Origin: Pseudoxanthomonas suwonensis
Lineage (GTDB): Bacteria; Pseudomonadota; Gammaproteobacteria; Xanthomonadales; Xanthomonadaceae
Assembly: GCA_003240695.1 (NCBI GenBank)
Contig: QFNC01000001.1
Span: 186,001 to 250,000, forward strand
Length of the DNA: 64,000 nt
Direction: 5' to 3'
Positions within the stretch are counted from its first letter, which is position 1, and each line of letters begins with the position of its first letter. Shown piece after piece: positions 33,763 to 42,805 of the stretch. The notes beneath the pieces were generated by a model that ran no database searches, had not been told where the DNA came from, and saw nothing but the letters and a program-made list of their open reading frames with translations. Position numbers and translations under genes: made by a program.

Positions 33763-34016
33763 GCCGATGCCTTGCGGTTGCCCTGCGCTTCCAGCCACTC
33801 GCGCACGTCGCCCCACTTCCAGGCGGTCATGCGACCTTCCAGCCGAACCGGCTGCGGGAAGTCGCCCGACTTCACCCGGCGCCACAAGGTCGGCGATGAA
33901 AACGGCAGGACGGGAAGAACCTGCCGTTCGCGCACCAGTGCGAAGTCGGGCAGCGTGTCGTAGGAAAGGTTCTCCGCCTCGCGGGCGGTGCTTCCGGTGT
34001 TCGTAGTGCTGGCCAT
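33759..34016 (-). CDS. AlpA-family excisionase/transcriptional regulator
   Basis: An 85-residue MerR-like winged-helix protein. The central motif PFSSPTLWRRVKSGDFPQPVR and GRMTAWKWGDVREWLEAQ is the AlpA/DNA-binding helix-turn-helix signature. AlpA proteins act as activators of satellite integrase and excision and are the master regulators in P4-like and PICI elements. Its position between the integrase-proximal genes and the replication genes fits that role. The first 30 residues are unconserved, so the exact start is uncertain. Confidence 0.85.
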   Translation of the reverse strand: MASTTNTGSTAREAENLSYDTLPDFALVRERQVLPVLPFSSPTLWRRVKSGDFPQPVRLEGRMTAWKWGDVREWLEAQGNRKASA

Positions 34017-34110
34017 GTCCGCCTCATGTCACGGCCAATCGGGCCGGCTCGCGGAGAGGTTGCGGGACTACGCAGGGGAAGAAAACGAACCCGATTCAGC
34101 GAGAATCGGG

Positions 34111-34764
34111 TTACTTCTTGAACGTCGGTGTCCCGATGCGAGGACGCGACACGTCAGCACCCTGATTGGCCAGCCAAGCGGAATACTGGTTCTTCATCGT
34201 CTTTTTCGACGGCACCAACTTGGCTGACAACAGGCCGATCAGGGTGTCCCTCGCTGCCTCGACAGCCTCATCGGTCGTCATGACTTGCTGACCATCCTCG
34301 TCGCGCTGATTGATGTAGACCAGCCTCATTGCCTCCGCTACAAGCACTTGCGAGGTTTTGCCTTGGCGTCCCGTGCGGGTTCTCTCGGGCGCCGCGCTCG
34401 TAGCGGCGCTGGCGATGACGCCGACGAACAGGTACTTGTCCGCGTTCGCGACCGGCATGCGCGCAGCCGCTTTCCTCGCGCACAAGATCAGGTCATCCAG
34501 ACTGATTCCCTTCTCCATGTACTCGCACAGGAGCGCGGTCATCCATTCGCACAACGCGATGGAATAGCCGTCGTCGTCCGGCGCGGCCTCCCGGATAAAG
34601 GCGGCGAGTACGCGACGCGTGTGATCGAGCCAGCCCGCGTCGATGGTGCTGCGCAGGTCCGATTGTATGGGTGCGGGCTGCTCGACAGCATTGTCTCTTT
34701 CAACGGTAGTGAAGCCCCATCCAGCGGGTAGATCACCGAGCAGCGTTTTCGGCTTCGTTGCCAC
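34111..34764 (-). CDS. Conserved protein of the integrative element, unknown function
   Basis: A 217-residue soluble helical protein (ALCEWMTALLCEYMEKGISL, DDLILCARKAAARMPVAN). It begins with GTG two bases after the integrase stop and has a GAGGG site upstream. No motif or domain is recognised. It is translated right after the integrase and before AlpA, so it could modulate excision or establish immunity. A longer upstream frame (to 34833) overlaps the integrase and lacks support. Confidence 0.6.
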   Translation of the reverse strand: MATKPKTLLGDLPAGWGFTTVERDNAVEQPAPIQSDLRSTIDAGWLDHTRRVLAAFIREAAPDDDGYSIALCEWMTALLCEYMEKGISLDDLILCARKAAARMPVANADKYLFVGVIASAATSAAPERTRTGRQGKTSQVLVAEAMRLVYINQRDEDGQQVMTTDEAVEAARDTLIGLLSAKLVPSKKTMKNQYSAWLANQGADVSRPRIGTPTFKK

Positions 34765-34766
34765 GA

Positions 34767-36095
34767 TCAGGCCCTCAACCGAAACGGCGTCACGTTTTCC
34801 TCGGCAGGCGCGGTGTCGATGAAGTTGGCCCACGCTTCCATCATCTTCGCGCGCTTGGCCAGCATGTCGCCGCGGCGGTAGGCGGCCTCGGTCTTGTCCT
34901 TCAACGCATGCGCCAGTGCCGACTCGGCCAGGTCACGCGGGAAGTTGGTGCACTCGCTGGCCCAGTCGCGGAACGTGGACCGGAACCCGTGCGGCACGGC
35001 GACGCGCGGATTGCCTTCGGCGTCGCGCTGCTTCGGGTCCACATAGCCGGGGCCGCCCGACGCCACGTCGGCCTCATGTATCAGCCGCACACGGTTGGCG
35101 AGGGTGTTCTCGGACAACTCGCGGCCTTGCGCTGACGCGAACACCAGTGGGGAGGTATGCATCCGGGGAACCTTCGCCAGCACAGCCAGCGCGGACGGCG
35201 ACAGCGGGACCACATGCTCCCGCTCGGCCTTCATGCGCTCGGCGGGAATGGTCCAGGTGGCCGCGGCCACGTCTATCTCGTCCCACGTCGCCCCGCGGAC
35301 CTCGCCGGCACGCGCCGCCGTCAGCACCAGGAACTCGATGGCCCGTGCCGACCCGTCCAGCTGGCGCAGGTGGCGCACGAAGCGGTGGATGTCGGCATAG
35401 GGCAGCGCCGGCTGATTCTCGACCTTGGCCACCTTGCCCGGCTTGGCCAGCAGGTGCGACAGGTTCCCAGCCCAGCGGGCGGGGTTCTCACCGTCGCGTT
35501 GCTTGGCGACCTTGGCCCAATCCAGCACGGCCTCGATGCGCATGCGCACGCGCTTGGCCGTCTCGGTCTTGGTGGTCCAGATGGGCGCCAGAACCGCCTC
35601 GACGTGGTGAACGTCAATCGTGTCCACCGGCATCTTCCCGAGGGTCGGGCGGGCGTAGGTCGCGAGTGTGTTGCGCCACTGATCCCCGTGCTTCGCGTTC
35701 TTCCACTCGGGGGACTTTGCCGCGATCAGGCGTTTGGCGGCCTCGTCGAACGTCATGGCCGCCGTGGGCCGCAGCCGCGGCGCTTCCGCGCGTCGGCGGT
35801 CGATGGGGTCCGTGCCCTCGCGCTGTCCTTTCCGCAGATCGCGGGCAACCTCGCGCGCCTCGGCCAGGGACACGTCAGGGTAGCCGCCCAGGCCCATGTC
35901 GCGGCGCCACGGCTGGCCGCCGTCAGTCAGTCCTGCCTGATACCGGAACACCCACGCCTGCCCGGTTGGGCGTACCTGCAAATGCAATCCAGGCACGCCG
36001 CCTACGGCGATCAGCTTCTTCTGCCTTGTGCGCAGCGCGTCGCGTACCGCCTTCGCCAGCGCCTTGTCGGTCAACTCGTTCGCCCGCCGTGCCAT
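34767..36095 (-). CDS. int: Tyrosine recombinase (phage integrase)
   Basis: A 442-residue P4-type integrase. An N-terminal arm-binding DUF4102-like domain is at about residues 1-100 (LTDKALAKAVRDALR..., LGLGGYPDVSLAEAR-like DMGLGGYPDVSLAEAREVAR). A SAM-like core-binding domain is about 115-200. The catalytic domain is about 210-410 with R-box Arg in TAARAGEVRGATWDE, an H-x-x-R-like PHGFRSTFRDWASE, and the terminal Tyr in EAAYRRGDMLAKR. The ATG with an upstream GGGAG site is chosen; a TTG 21 nt upstream is alternative. The 5' end faces the attR repeat, 140 bp away. Confidence 0.93.
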   Translation of the reverse strand: MARRANELTDKALAKAVRDALRTRQKKLIAVGGVPGLHLQVRPTGQAWVFRYQAGLTDGGQPWRRDMGLGGYPDVSLAEAREVARDLRKGQREGTDPIDRRRAEAPRLRPTAAMTFDEAAKRLIAAKSPEWKNAKHGDQWRNTLATYARPTLGKMPVDTIDVHHVEAVLAPIWTTKTETAKRVRMRIEAVLDWAKVAKQRDGENPARWAGNLSHLLAKPGKVAKVENQPALPYADIHRFVRHLRQLDGSARAIEFLVLTAARAGEVRGATWDEIDVAAATWTIPAERMKAEREHVVPLSPSALAVLAKVPRMHTSPLVFASAQGRELSENTLANRVRLIHEADVASGGPGYVDPKQRDAEGNPRVAVPHGFRSTFRDWASECTNFPRDLAESALAHALKDKTEAAYRRGDMLAKRAKMMEAWANFIDTAPAEENVTPFRLRA

Positions 36096-36166
36096 GCCCC
36101 ACTCCCAGCCCAACAAATATCATGAGCAGTGATGCTAGGGCATGACACCATGCGAAGCAAGGAAAC

Positions 36167-37071
36167 ATGGGGAATATCAGAAATCAGGCACCATTGAGTC
36201 CAGATGATACGGGCAGATATTGGAATCCCGGAGACACTCTCTCCGCCATCGCTGCAACGTGTAAACCGATTGCTCACAGAGTTATCCTCAGTCATAACCA
36301 CAATCATAAGCCGCTGGTTGAAGCGATTGCGCTGAGGCTGGCCGCTATATGCGGGCAAGATCAGGTGTTCTACGACTCTTGGTCGATTCGTCCCGGTGAC
36401 GGCATCATTGACCAGATGAACAAGGGTCTTGAGGCTTTCGAGTTGGTTTTCTTCTTCGTGTCTGCCAACAGCCTTGCTAGCGGCACGGCGAAACTGGCGT
36501 GGCAGAACGCGATCCACTCTGCGCCGAAGGGCAAAACGCGTATGTGCTTGTTCGTGTCGATGGCAGTGAGATGCTTCCTGTACTCAAGCAAACGCTGTTC
36601 ATCGACATGCACACCGCCGGACTTGAAGCAGCGATTGCTCAGATCGTCATCGTCACTCAAGGTCGTGCTTCGTTTACCCCGCAGCATGCGGGCTTTTCGA
36701 ATCTGGCCTAGTCTCGATCAGTTATCGAGAATGGGTCAATCGAAACAACGGTTCGGGCCTCGCACCTGATGGAGCCAAATTCGAACTTCGCGTTGATAGT
36801 CACGAATGCGGAAAATGAAGTGTCGGGCTTTATTAAAGACCAGCCAGCCTTCGTCGGAGGATCGAGTAAGGATGCCTTCACCTTCACAAATGGCGGAATT
36901 GCGAATGCAGTGATTTTGCGCCCTGTTGCCGTATCACTGACGCCAGCACATCCTCTCAGGCTTGTTCTTGCAAAGACTGGGGAGACGGACACCGGCCTGC
37001 TTGATGTGCTGCATCAAAAGGGCGAAAACGCTTGGGTTCCTGTGCCAGTAGCCCAGTTCAGGCCAACATGA
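36167..37071 (+). pseudogene. TIR-domain protein gene, disrupted by a frameshift and a stop
   Basis: The frame begins at ATG after a good AAGGA site, and reads a TIR-like domain (HRVILSHNHNHKPLVEAIAL, VFYDSWSIRPGDGIIDQM, ELVFFFVSANSLAS; about residues 37-115). At about 36535-36550 the similarity jumps to another frame, where it continues as YVLVRVDGSEMLPVLKQTLF, then meets TAG at 36709-36711. The same frame then reads on through IETTVRASHLMEPNSNF to the end at 37071. Thus one 1-bp indel and one nonsense codon separate three parts of a single protein of about 300 residues. The base composition (clearly AT-richer than neighbours) suggests recent acquisition. TIR proteins are often NAD-cleaving antiphage effectors. 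Confidence 0.65.
36235..36248 (+). repeat. attR core: second copy of the tRNA-Ser 3' end
   Basis: An exact copy of CACTCTCTCCGCCA from the tRNA-Ser 3' end, direct orientation. GAATCCC also precedes it at 36223-36229 as in the tRNA T-arm, but with 4-5 extra bases. GCCCAAC recurs at 36108-36114 near the integrase start, a candidate arm-type site matching those at the left end. The copy lies inside the reading frame of the TIR gene (codons 23-28). Confidence 0.7.
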
Positions 37072-37558
37072 ATACTGGAGTTCGATAGGATCTGCCGTCC
37101 AGCAACGGCGCGCCATCCCGTGCCGCAGCGCACAAAATCCGGCCTGCCTGGGCAGACCGGTGTGTGGGAGAGTGAAGGCCGGGCCGCGGCGCCTCTCGGC
37201 GGACGGGTTGCGGCGGTGCAGCCATGCGCGTGTTGGGCGGGGTGTAGCAGGGTTGCGCATCCGGCTGTCGGTGCCTCTGTGCAGTGCTGGCGGAGCTGCA
37301 TCCGTTGCAACTCCCCCGCCGCCGCATGGCCCGTCCGTGGGGCGCGGTGTGCGCGTTGCCAGCCAGGACAGGATGCGCCGGATGCCGGGCCGGGTCTGCG
37401 GGACGACTGCCCGAGCTGCGGTCGGATTTCCGGCCGTTGCGGCATCGGAAAAGTCCGATGGACCGGGTTTGGTGGCATGATGGGCCGACTTACGGTGGCG
37501 TTTCCTGCGGTTCGCCCAGGCAGACGTCCACCGGCACAGGGGCTGCAGGGGAGACACG
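37072..37558. other. 487-bp intergenic region, no gene recognised
   Basis: Between the TIR remnant and the response-regulator gene. It returns abruptly to high GC. Short open frames on both strands show no similarity or ribosome-binding sites, and it probably holds the promoter of the response-regulator gene. I see no tRNA, terminator or repeated element in it. Confidence 0.5.
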
Positions 37559-38206
37559 ATGACAATCCGGGTATTTCTGGTGGATGACCACGCGCTGGTG
37601 CGGACCGGCATGCGCATGATCCTGTCCGCCGAGGTCGATATCGACGTGGTCGGCGAGGCGGACAGCGGCGAAGCGGCTCTGCCGCGCATCCGCGATTCGA
37701 AACCGGACGTGGTGCTGTGCGATCTGCATCTGCCCGGCCTGAGCGGGCTGGACGTGACCGAGCGGATCGTGCGTGGCCAGTACGGCGCGCGGGTGATCGT
37801 AGTGTCGGTGCTGGAAGACGGGCCGATGCCGCGGCGTCTGCTGGAAGCCGGCGCCAGCGGTTACGTGGGCAAGGGCGGGGATGCCGGCGAATTGCTGCGG
37901 GCCGTGCGTGACGTGGCTCGCGGCAAGCGTTACCTGGCCGCCACGGTGGCGCAGAACCTCGCGTTTTCGGGCATGGGGACGAAGCAGTCGCCGTTCGACG
38001 ATCTGTCGCAGCGCGAGCTGGAAGTGGCCTTGCTGTTGGTGCAGGGTCTGCGCCAGAGCGAGATCGCCGAGCGCCTGAGCCTGAGTCCGAAGACGGTCAG
38101 CACCCACAAGGCGCACATCTTCCGCAAGGCGGGCGTGCAGGACAATATCGCGCTGGCCCGTCTGGCCGGCCAGTACGGCATCACCGATCCCGCACACGCG
38201 GCCTGA
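37559..38206 (+). CDS. NarL/FixJ-type response regulator, GacA/UvrY-like
   Basis: A 215-residue response regulator. The receiver domain is at residues 4-120 with DD at 9-10, the phosphoacceptor Asp54 in VVLCDLHLPG, a Ser in VVSVLE and Lys in GYVGKGG. The LuxR-type HTH is at about 145-208 (LSQRELEVALLLVQGLRQ, LSPKTVSTHKAHIFRK). Its pattern SPFDDLSQRELE...GLRQSEIAERLSLSPKTVS, and its receiver, match GacA/UvrY, which activates csrB-type small RNAs through BarA/GacS. No sensor kinase is adjacent, and uvrC, often downstream of gacA, is absent here. Confidence 0.85.
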   Translation: MTIRVFLVDDHALVRTGMRMILSAEVDIDVVGEADSGEAALPRIRDSKPDVVLCDLHLPGLSGLDVTERIVRGQYGARVIVVSVLEDGPMPRRLLEAGASGYVGKGGDAGELLRAVRDVARGKRYLAATVAQNLAFSGMGTKQSPFDDLSQRELEVALLLVQGLRQSEIAERLSLSPKTVSTHKAHIFRKAGVQDNIALARLAGQYGITDPAHAA

Positions 38207-38238
38207 TCCGCGCGGCGGGATGGTTGATGCCTGCCCGC

Positions 38239-41200
38239 TCAGGCGTCGGCCGGACGGGATGCCGCCGTATCGCTGTCCGCGCCATCCACGGCATCGTCCT
38301 GCGGCATCAGTCCGCGCCAGCGCGGCATGCTGGCCGACGCATCGGTGTCGAACCGATGCCCGCTCACCGGTTCCTCCGCCAGCAGATCGGCTTGCGCGGC
38401 AGTCCCCGCATCGACCGATGCATCCAGCGCGACGACTGCGGCTTCGCTGTTGTCGGTCTCGAGTGCAACAGCCGAGTCAAAGGCCGTTTCGGCCGGCAGG
38501 ATGGCCTGCTGCCGATTGGCTTCGGCTGCTTCCGTGGCCACGGCGTCATCCTGCGTGGGCGGCGTGTCGTCATCGGCCGTCAGCGGGCTGCTGGCAGCAG
38601 CGGCGCCGGGATCGACAGTCGTCGCATGCAGCCGATCGTGGCCTTGCGGCTGCGGGGCAGGCGCGGCAAGGATGTCGACGGCGGCGTCGGCTGGCGAAGG
38701 TTCGCTGGCTGCGGGCGCATCGCCGGACCCATCGGCAGATGCATCCGTAGCCGCTGCGCCACTCCGCCGACGACCGCCACGCCGGCGACGCGGACCACGC
38801 GCCGATGCGGCATCGGTGTCGCCGGAATCCTCCGCATCGGCATCACTGTCCGTGCCGGATTCGACGACGGCATCGCTGGCCGGTGCTTGGTCGGCGCCGG
38901 ATTGCCGGATCGATCGTGCGTTCTCCATCGCAGTGTCGGCGGCGTCGGCATCCAGATCGAAATCGAACTCCGGCTGGTGCCGCAGCTGCGCCAGCGCGTC
39001 GGCATCGTCCTGCTCGGCATCCGATTGCTCGTCGGCATCGATCGCACCGGCATCGCCACCAGCGCCTTTGCGACGCCGGCGACCGCCGCGACGTCCGCGA
39101 CGACGCTTGCCCGCCCCCGCGCCGGCCAGCTCGTCGGCAGCGTCGGCAGCCGGATTCGACTGCGCTTCCGCCGCGGCGTCGACGTCGATGTCGCGCGCGG
39201 CTGCGTCGGCCGTCAGGGCCGTTGCCGCCTGCAGAGTCGGATCGATGGTGTCTTCGGCGGCAGGCATGGCTTTCGCCGCCGGCTGCTTGGCCTCGTCCTG
39301 GACGTACGGGCGCGTATTCGGACGGTTTTCAGGCCGATAGAAGGCGGCCGTGGCATCGCTGGATGCCGGTGGTGTGTCACGGCGGCGATCCTCGCGGCGC
39401 GGCTGCTCCTCGCGACGTTGCGCGGGCTGCTTTTGTCCGGCTTGTGACTGCCCAGCCGGCTTGTTGTCGCGCGGCGCTGCGTCCTGCTGGCGTTGCTGGC
39501 TGCGCCCGTTGCCGTCCTGCGTGCCCCGTTCGGACTTGCCGTTGCGACGGCCACGGCCGGAGGACGGCTGCTGGCGATCGCGGCGCTGCTCGTCGCGCGG
39601 CTTTGCCGCCGCAGGCGCAGCCGTGGACGGTGTTGCGGGCGAGGCGCCGGTCTGTGGCTGGCCTTCGCCGCCGAACAGGCCTTTCAGCCACGACAGGAAG
39701 CCGCCCGACGCGGCCGGAGCCGCAGCGGCCACGGCGGCCTCCGGCGTGGGTGGCGGCGCTGCAGGCGGCTCTGGCTCGCGCACTGGCGCGGGCTGGGCGG
39801 GCTTGACGTACTTCACCGCCGGGGCGGCCGGCACGTTCAGATTGGCCTTGGTCAGCGCGATGGTGGCCAGCTTGCGCGGCGTGCCGCGCTGGTAGCTGGG
39901 CTTGCCCGATTCCTCGCCCAGCTCGTTCTCGCGGAGGCGAGTCACTTCGTAGTGCGGCGTGTGCAGATGCTCGTCGGCCACGATCACGATCGGCGCCTCG
40001 TGCCGCGATTCGATCTCGCGCAGTGCGCCGCGCTTCTCGTTCAGCAGGAAATTGGCGATGTCCACCGGCGCCTGCACCAGCACCTGGCCGGTGTTGTCCT
40101 TCATCGCGTGTTCTTCGGCCACGCGGATGATCGACAGCGCCAGCGACTCGATGCTGCGCATGCGGCCATGGCCTTCGCAGCGCGGGCACACGATCTGGCT
40201 GGATTCGCCCAGGCTGGGCCGCAGCCGCTGGCGGCTCATCTCCATCAGGCCGAAGCGGCTGATCTTGCCGATCTGCACCCGCGCGCGGTCGTACTTCAGC
40301 GCGTTCTGCAGGCGGTTTTCCACCTCGCGCTGCGCCTTGCTGCTGGACATGTCGATGAAGTCGATCACCACCAGCCCGCCCAGGTCGCGCAGGCGCAGCT
40401 GGCGGGCCACCTCGTCGGCGGCTTCCAGATTGGTGTTGCGCGCCGTTTCCTCGATGTCGCCGCCGCGGGTGGCGCGGGCCGAGTTCACGTCGATCGCGGT
40501 CAGCGCCTCGGTCTGGTCGATCACCAGCGCACCGCCGGAGGGCAGCCGCACTTCGCGTTCGTAGGCCGATTCGATCTGCGATTCGATCTGGAAACGGTTG
40601 AACAGCGGGATGTCGTCGGTGTAGTGCTTCAGCTTGCGCAGGTTGTGCGGCATCACCTGCTCGATGAATTCCTTCGCTTCAGCATAGAGTTCAGGCGTGT
40701 CGACCAGGATCTCGCCGATGTCGGCGCGCATGTAATCGCGCAGCCCGCGGATGATCAGCCGCGACTCCTGGTAGATCAGGAAAGGCGCCGGCTTCGACAA
40801 CGCCGCTTCGGCCACCGCCTTCCACACCGAGACCAGGTAGTTCAGATCCCACTGCAGCTCGTCGGCATCGCGGCCCACGCCGGCGGTGCGGATGATCACG
40901 CCCATGTCGTCGGGAATGGTCAGCGCGTCCATGGCGCGTTTCAGCTCGGCGCGGTCGTCGCCCTCGATCCGCCGCGACACGCCGCCGGCGCTGGGCGAAT
41001 TGGGCATCAGCACCATGTAGCGGCCGGCCAGCGAGATGAACGTGGTCAGCGCCGCGCCCTTGTTGCCGCGTTCCTCCTTGTCCACCTGCACCACCACTTC
41101 CTGGCCTTCGCGCAGCAGTTCGCGGATCCCGGCCTTGTTGTGGTCCACGCCGGAGGCGAAGTAGTCGCGGGAGATTTCCTTCAGCGGCAGGAAGCCGTGC

Positions 41201-41391
41201 CGTTCGGCGCCGTATTCGACGAACGCCGCTTCCAGCGACGGTTCCAGCCGGGTGATGCGGCCCTTGTAGATGTTGGATTTCTTCTGCTCGCGCGAGGGTT
41301 GCTCGATGTCGATGTCGTACAACGTCTGTCCATCGACGATGGCCACGCGCAATTCCTCTGCCTGCGTGGCGTTGATCAGCATGCGTTTCAT
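38239..41391 (-). CDS. rne: Ribonuclease E
   Basis: A 1050-residue endoribonuclease that starts mRNA decay and processes rRNA and tRNA. The N-terminal catalytic part has an S1 domain (about residues 35-125), the catalytic metal ligands in AIDVNSARATRGG and VVIDFIDMSS, and the Zn-link CPRCEGHG. The C-terminal half (about 520-1050) is low complexity, Arg-rich blocks alternating with acidic Ala/Asp/Glu/Gln runs, as in the RNA-binding and degradosome scaffold region. The ATG at MKRMLIN is chosen because similarity begins there; an upstream-open frame has no similarity. It is divergent from rluC across a 427-bp gap. Confidence 0.96.
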   Translation of the reverse strand: MKRMLINATQAEELRVAIVDGQTLYDIDIEQPSREQKKSNIYKGRITRLEPSLEAAFVEYGAERHGFLPLKEISRDYFASGVDHNKAGIRELLREGQEVVVQVDKEERGNKGAALTTFISLAGRYMVLMPNSPSAGGVSRRIEGDDRAELKRAMDALTIPDDMGVIIRTAGVGRDADELQWDLNYLVSVWKAVAEAALSKPAPFLIYQESRLIIRGLRDYMRADIGEILVDTPELYAEAKEFIEQVMPHNLRKLKHYTDDIPLFNRFQIESQIESAYEREVRLPSGGALVIDQTEALTAIDVNSARATRGGDIEETARNTNLEAADEVARQLRLRDLGGLVVIDFIDMSSSKAQREVENRLQNALKYDRARVQIGKISRFGLMEMSRQRLRPSLGESSQIVCPRCEGHGRMRSIESLALSIIRVAEEHAMKDNTGQVLVQAPVDIANFLLNEKRGALREIESRHEAPIVIVADEHLHTPHYEVTRLRENELGEESGKPSYQRGTPRKLATIALTKANLNVPAAPAVKYVKPAQPAPVREPEPPAAPPPTPEAAVAAAAPAASGGFLSWLKGLFGGEGQPQTGASPATPSTAAPAAAKPRDEQRRDRQQPSSGRGRRNGKSERGTQDGNGRSQQRQQDAAPRDNKPAGQSQAGQKQPAQRREEQPRREDRRRDTPPASSDATAAFYRPENRPNTRPYVQDEAKQPAAKAMPAAEDTIDPTLQAATALTADAAARDIDVDAAAEAQSNPAADAADELAGAGAGKRRRGRRGGRRRRKGAGGDAGAIDADEQSDAEQDDADALAQLRHQPEFDFDLDADAADTAMENARSIRQSGADQAPASDAVVESGTDSDADAEDSGDTDAASARGPRRRRGGRRRSGAAATDASADGSGDAPAASEPSPADAAVDILAAPAPQPQGHDRLHATTVDPGAAAASSPLTADDDTPPTQDDAVATEAAEANRQQAILPAETAFDSAVALETDNSEAAVVALDASVDAGTAAQADLLAEEPVSGHRFDTDASASMPRWRGLMPQDDAVDGADSDTAASRPADA

Positions 41392-41818
41392 GGTGTGTGC
41401 GTTCCTGTGCGCGTCGACGCGCGGAACGCCGGGGCGTTTCGCCTCTGGATACCGCAAGCCGTCCGCAGGGTGGGGCGGCTTCATGTGGTCCAGCGCTGCA
41501 ACACCACGGCGGGCCGCGGGAGCGCTATTGAGATGAATGTGTTCGGTGTTGCGGGCCGGCAGCGGTGGCCAGGGGCTCCGCGCACGGGACGTACCAGCTC
41601 GGACCGCTCGCCGCCACTGGCGGTGTTGCTGCATCCGGCGATGGCCGGGCAAGCCGGTCAGCCGCTAACATGTCCACCCCGAGGGTGGTGGCCGCGCACC
41701 GAACCCGAACCGCCGAAGCGGGGCTTTCGGCCCCGTGCCCCCGGTTTCGGCCGGTGGCAACCTCAGCGAAATCAAACCTTTACATCGCGCGGCGAGTGTA
41801 ACAGATCAGGCAGGGCGC
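41392..41818. promoter_or_regulatory. 427-bp region between rne and rluC; long rne leader
   Basis: The space holds promoters for two divergent genes. In many gammaproteobacteria the rne transcript has a long 5' untranslated leader folded for autoregulation by RNase E, and this region has room for one. The rluC start is close to a stretch (41755-41790) less GC-rich than its surroundings. I cannot define a structure or promoter by eye. Confidence 0.4.
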
Positions 41819-42787
41819 ATGGTTGACTCCACATTTCCCCAGACGCCGGCGTACGGCGTGCACACGGTCCAGGTCAGCGAGGACCGCGACGGCCAGCGGC
41901 TGGACAATTTCCTGCTGGGGCAGCTGAAAGGTGCGCCCAAGTCATTGATCTACAAGATCGTGCGCAGTGGCCAGGTGCGGGTGAACGGCGGCCGCAGCAA
42001 GCCGGAGCGCAAGCTGGCGGCCGGCGACAGCGTGCGCATCCCGCCGGTGCAGCTGAATGGGGGAGAACCGGCCGAGGCCCCCGCGCCGGGTCTGCTGGCG
42101 GCACTGGAGCGCAGCATCGTGTTCGAGGATGCGCGCCTGCTGGCACTCGACAAGCCCTCCGGACTGGCCAGCCACGGCGGCAGCGGCATCCGCTTCGGCG
42201 CGATCGAGGCGCTGCGGGCGCTGCGCCCGGGCCAATCGCTGGAGCTGGTGCACCGGCTGGATCGGGACACCTCCGGCCTGCTGGTGGTGGCGAAAAAGCA
42301 TGCCGCCTTGCGCGAGTTGCAGGCGCTCCTGCGCGAGGACCACGGGTCCGGCATCGAGAAGCGTTATCTGACCTTGTTGACCGGTCGCATGCCCGACGGA
42401 GTGATGACGGTCGATGCCCCGCTGCACGTCGGCCTGCGCCAAGGCGGCGAGCGCCATGTGCAGGTCAGCCAGGCCGGCAAGCCATCCATCAGCCATTTCC
42501 GCTTGCTGGAGCGCCGCGGCGGGCAATCGTATTGCGAAGTGCGCATCGACACCGGCCGTACCCACCAGATCCGCGTGCATGCACGACACATCGGCCATGC
42601 CGTGGCTGGCGACGACAAGTACGGCGATGCCGATATCAACCGCCGGCTGCGCGAACGCACCGGCCTGAAGCGGCTGTTCCTGCATGCGGCATCCTTGCAG
42701 TTCGCACTCGACCATGGCCGCACGCCCTACGTGCTGAACGCACCGCTGGCAGCGGACCTGACGGCGGTGCTCGACCGGCTGGCGTGA
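41819..42787 (+). CDS. rluC: 23S rRNA pseudouridine synthase RluC
   Basis: A 322-residue RluA-family synthase. An S4 RNA-binding domain (about residues 22-80, LDNFLLGQLKGAPKSLIYKI, VRVNGGR) precedes the catalytic domain, with the catalytic Asp in HRLDRDTSGLLVVAK and a terminal GRTHQIRVHARH. RluC modifies U955, U2504 and U2580 of 23S rRNA in E. coli. As in E. coli it is divergent from rne. The ATG at MVDSTF is chosen. Confidence 0.92.
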   Translation: MVDSTFPQTPAYGVHTVQVSEDRDGQRLDNFLLGQLKGAPKSLIYKIVRSGQVRVNGGRSKPERKLAAGDSVRIPPVQLNGGEPAEAPAPGLLAALERSIVFEDARLLALDKPSGLASHGGSGIRFGAIEALRALRPGQSLELVHRLDRDTSGLLVVAKKHAALRELQALLREDHGSGIEKRYLTLLTGRMPDGVMTVDAPLHVGLRQGGERHVQVSQAGKPSISHFRLLERRGGQSYCEVRIDTGRTHQIRVHARHIGHAVAGDDKYGDADINRRLRERTGLKRLFLHAASLQFALDHGRTPYVLNAPLAADLTAVLDRLA

Positions 42788-42805
42788 ACGTCTGCGTTCG
42801 CGCAG

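Larger units (their letters stand above)
29192..36248. mobile_element. Integrative element (phage-satellite-like) in tRNA-Ser
   Basis: About 7.06 kb between a 14-bp direct repeat: one copy is the 3' end of tRNA-Ser, the other lies 140 bp beyond the start of a tyrosine integrase gene. Contents, read from the right: integrase, a 217-residue unknown protein, AlpA-like excisionase/regulator, a small unknown, a replication initiator with internal repeats, a DnaC-type loader, a scaffold-like protein, a DUF5681-like protein, a coiled-coil protein and a divergent lipoprotein. All but the last form one minus-strand series, five of whose junctions overlap or nearly abut. No capsid, portal, large terminase, tail or lysis gene is present. 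This resembles Gram-negative phage-inducible islands or a heavily reduced prophage. Confidence 0.8.

Noticed and set aside
37120..37587. Plus-strand frame of 155 codons between the TIR remnant and the response regulator
   Set aside because: Cys/Arg/Pro-rich without similarity and running into the response-regulator gene in another frame.
39493..41826. A 777-codon frame antisense to rne
   Set aside because: Mirror image of the rne coding sequence; no independent motif.
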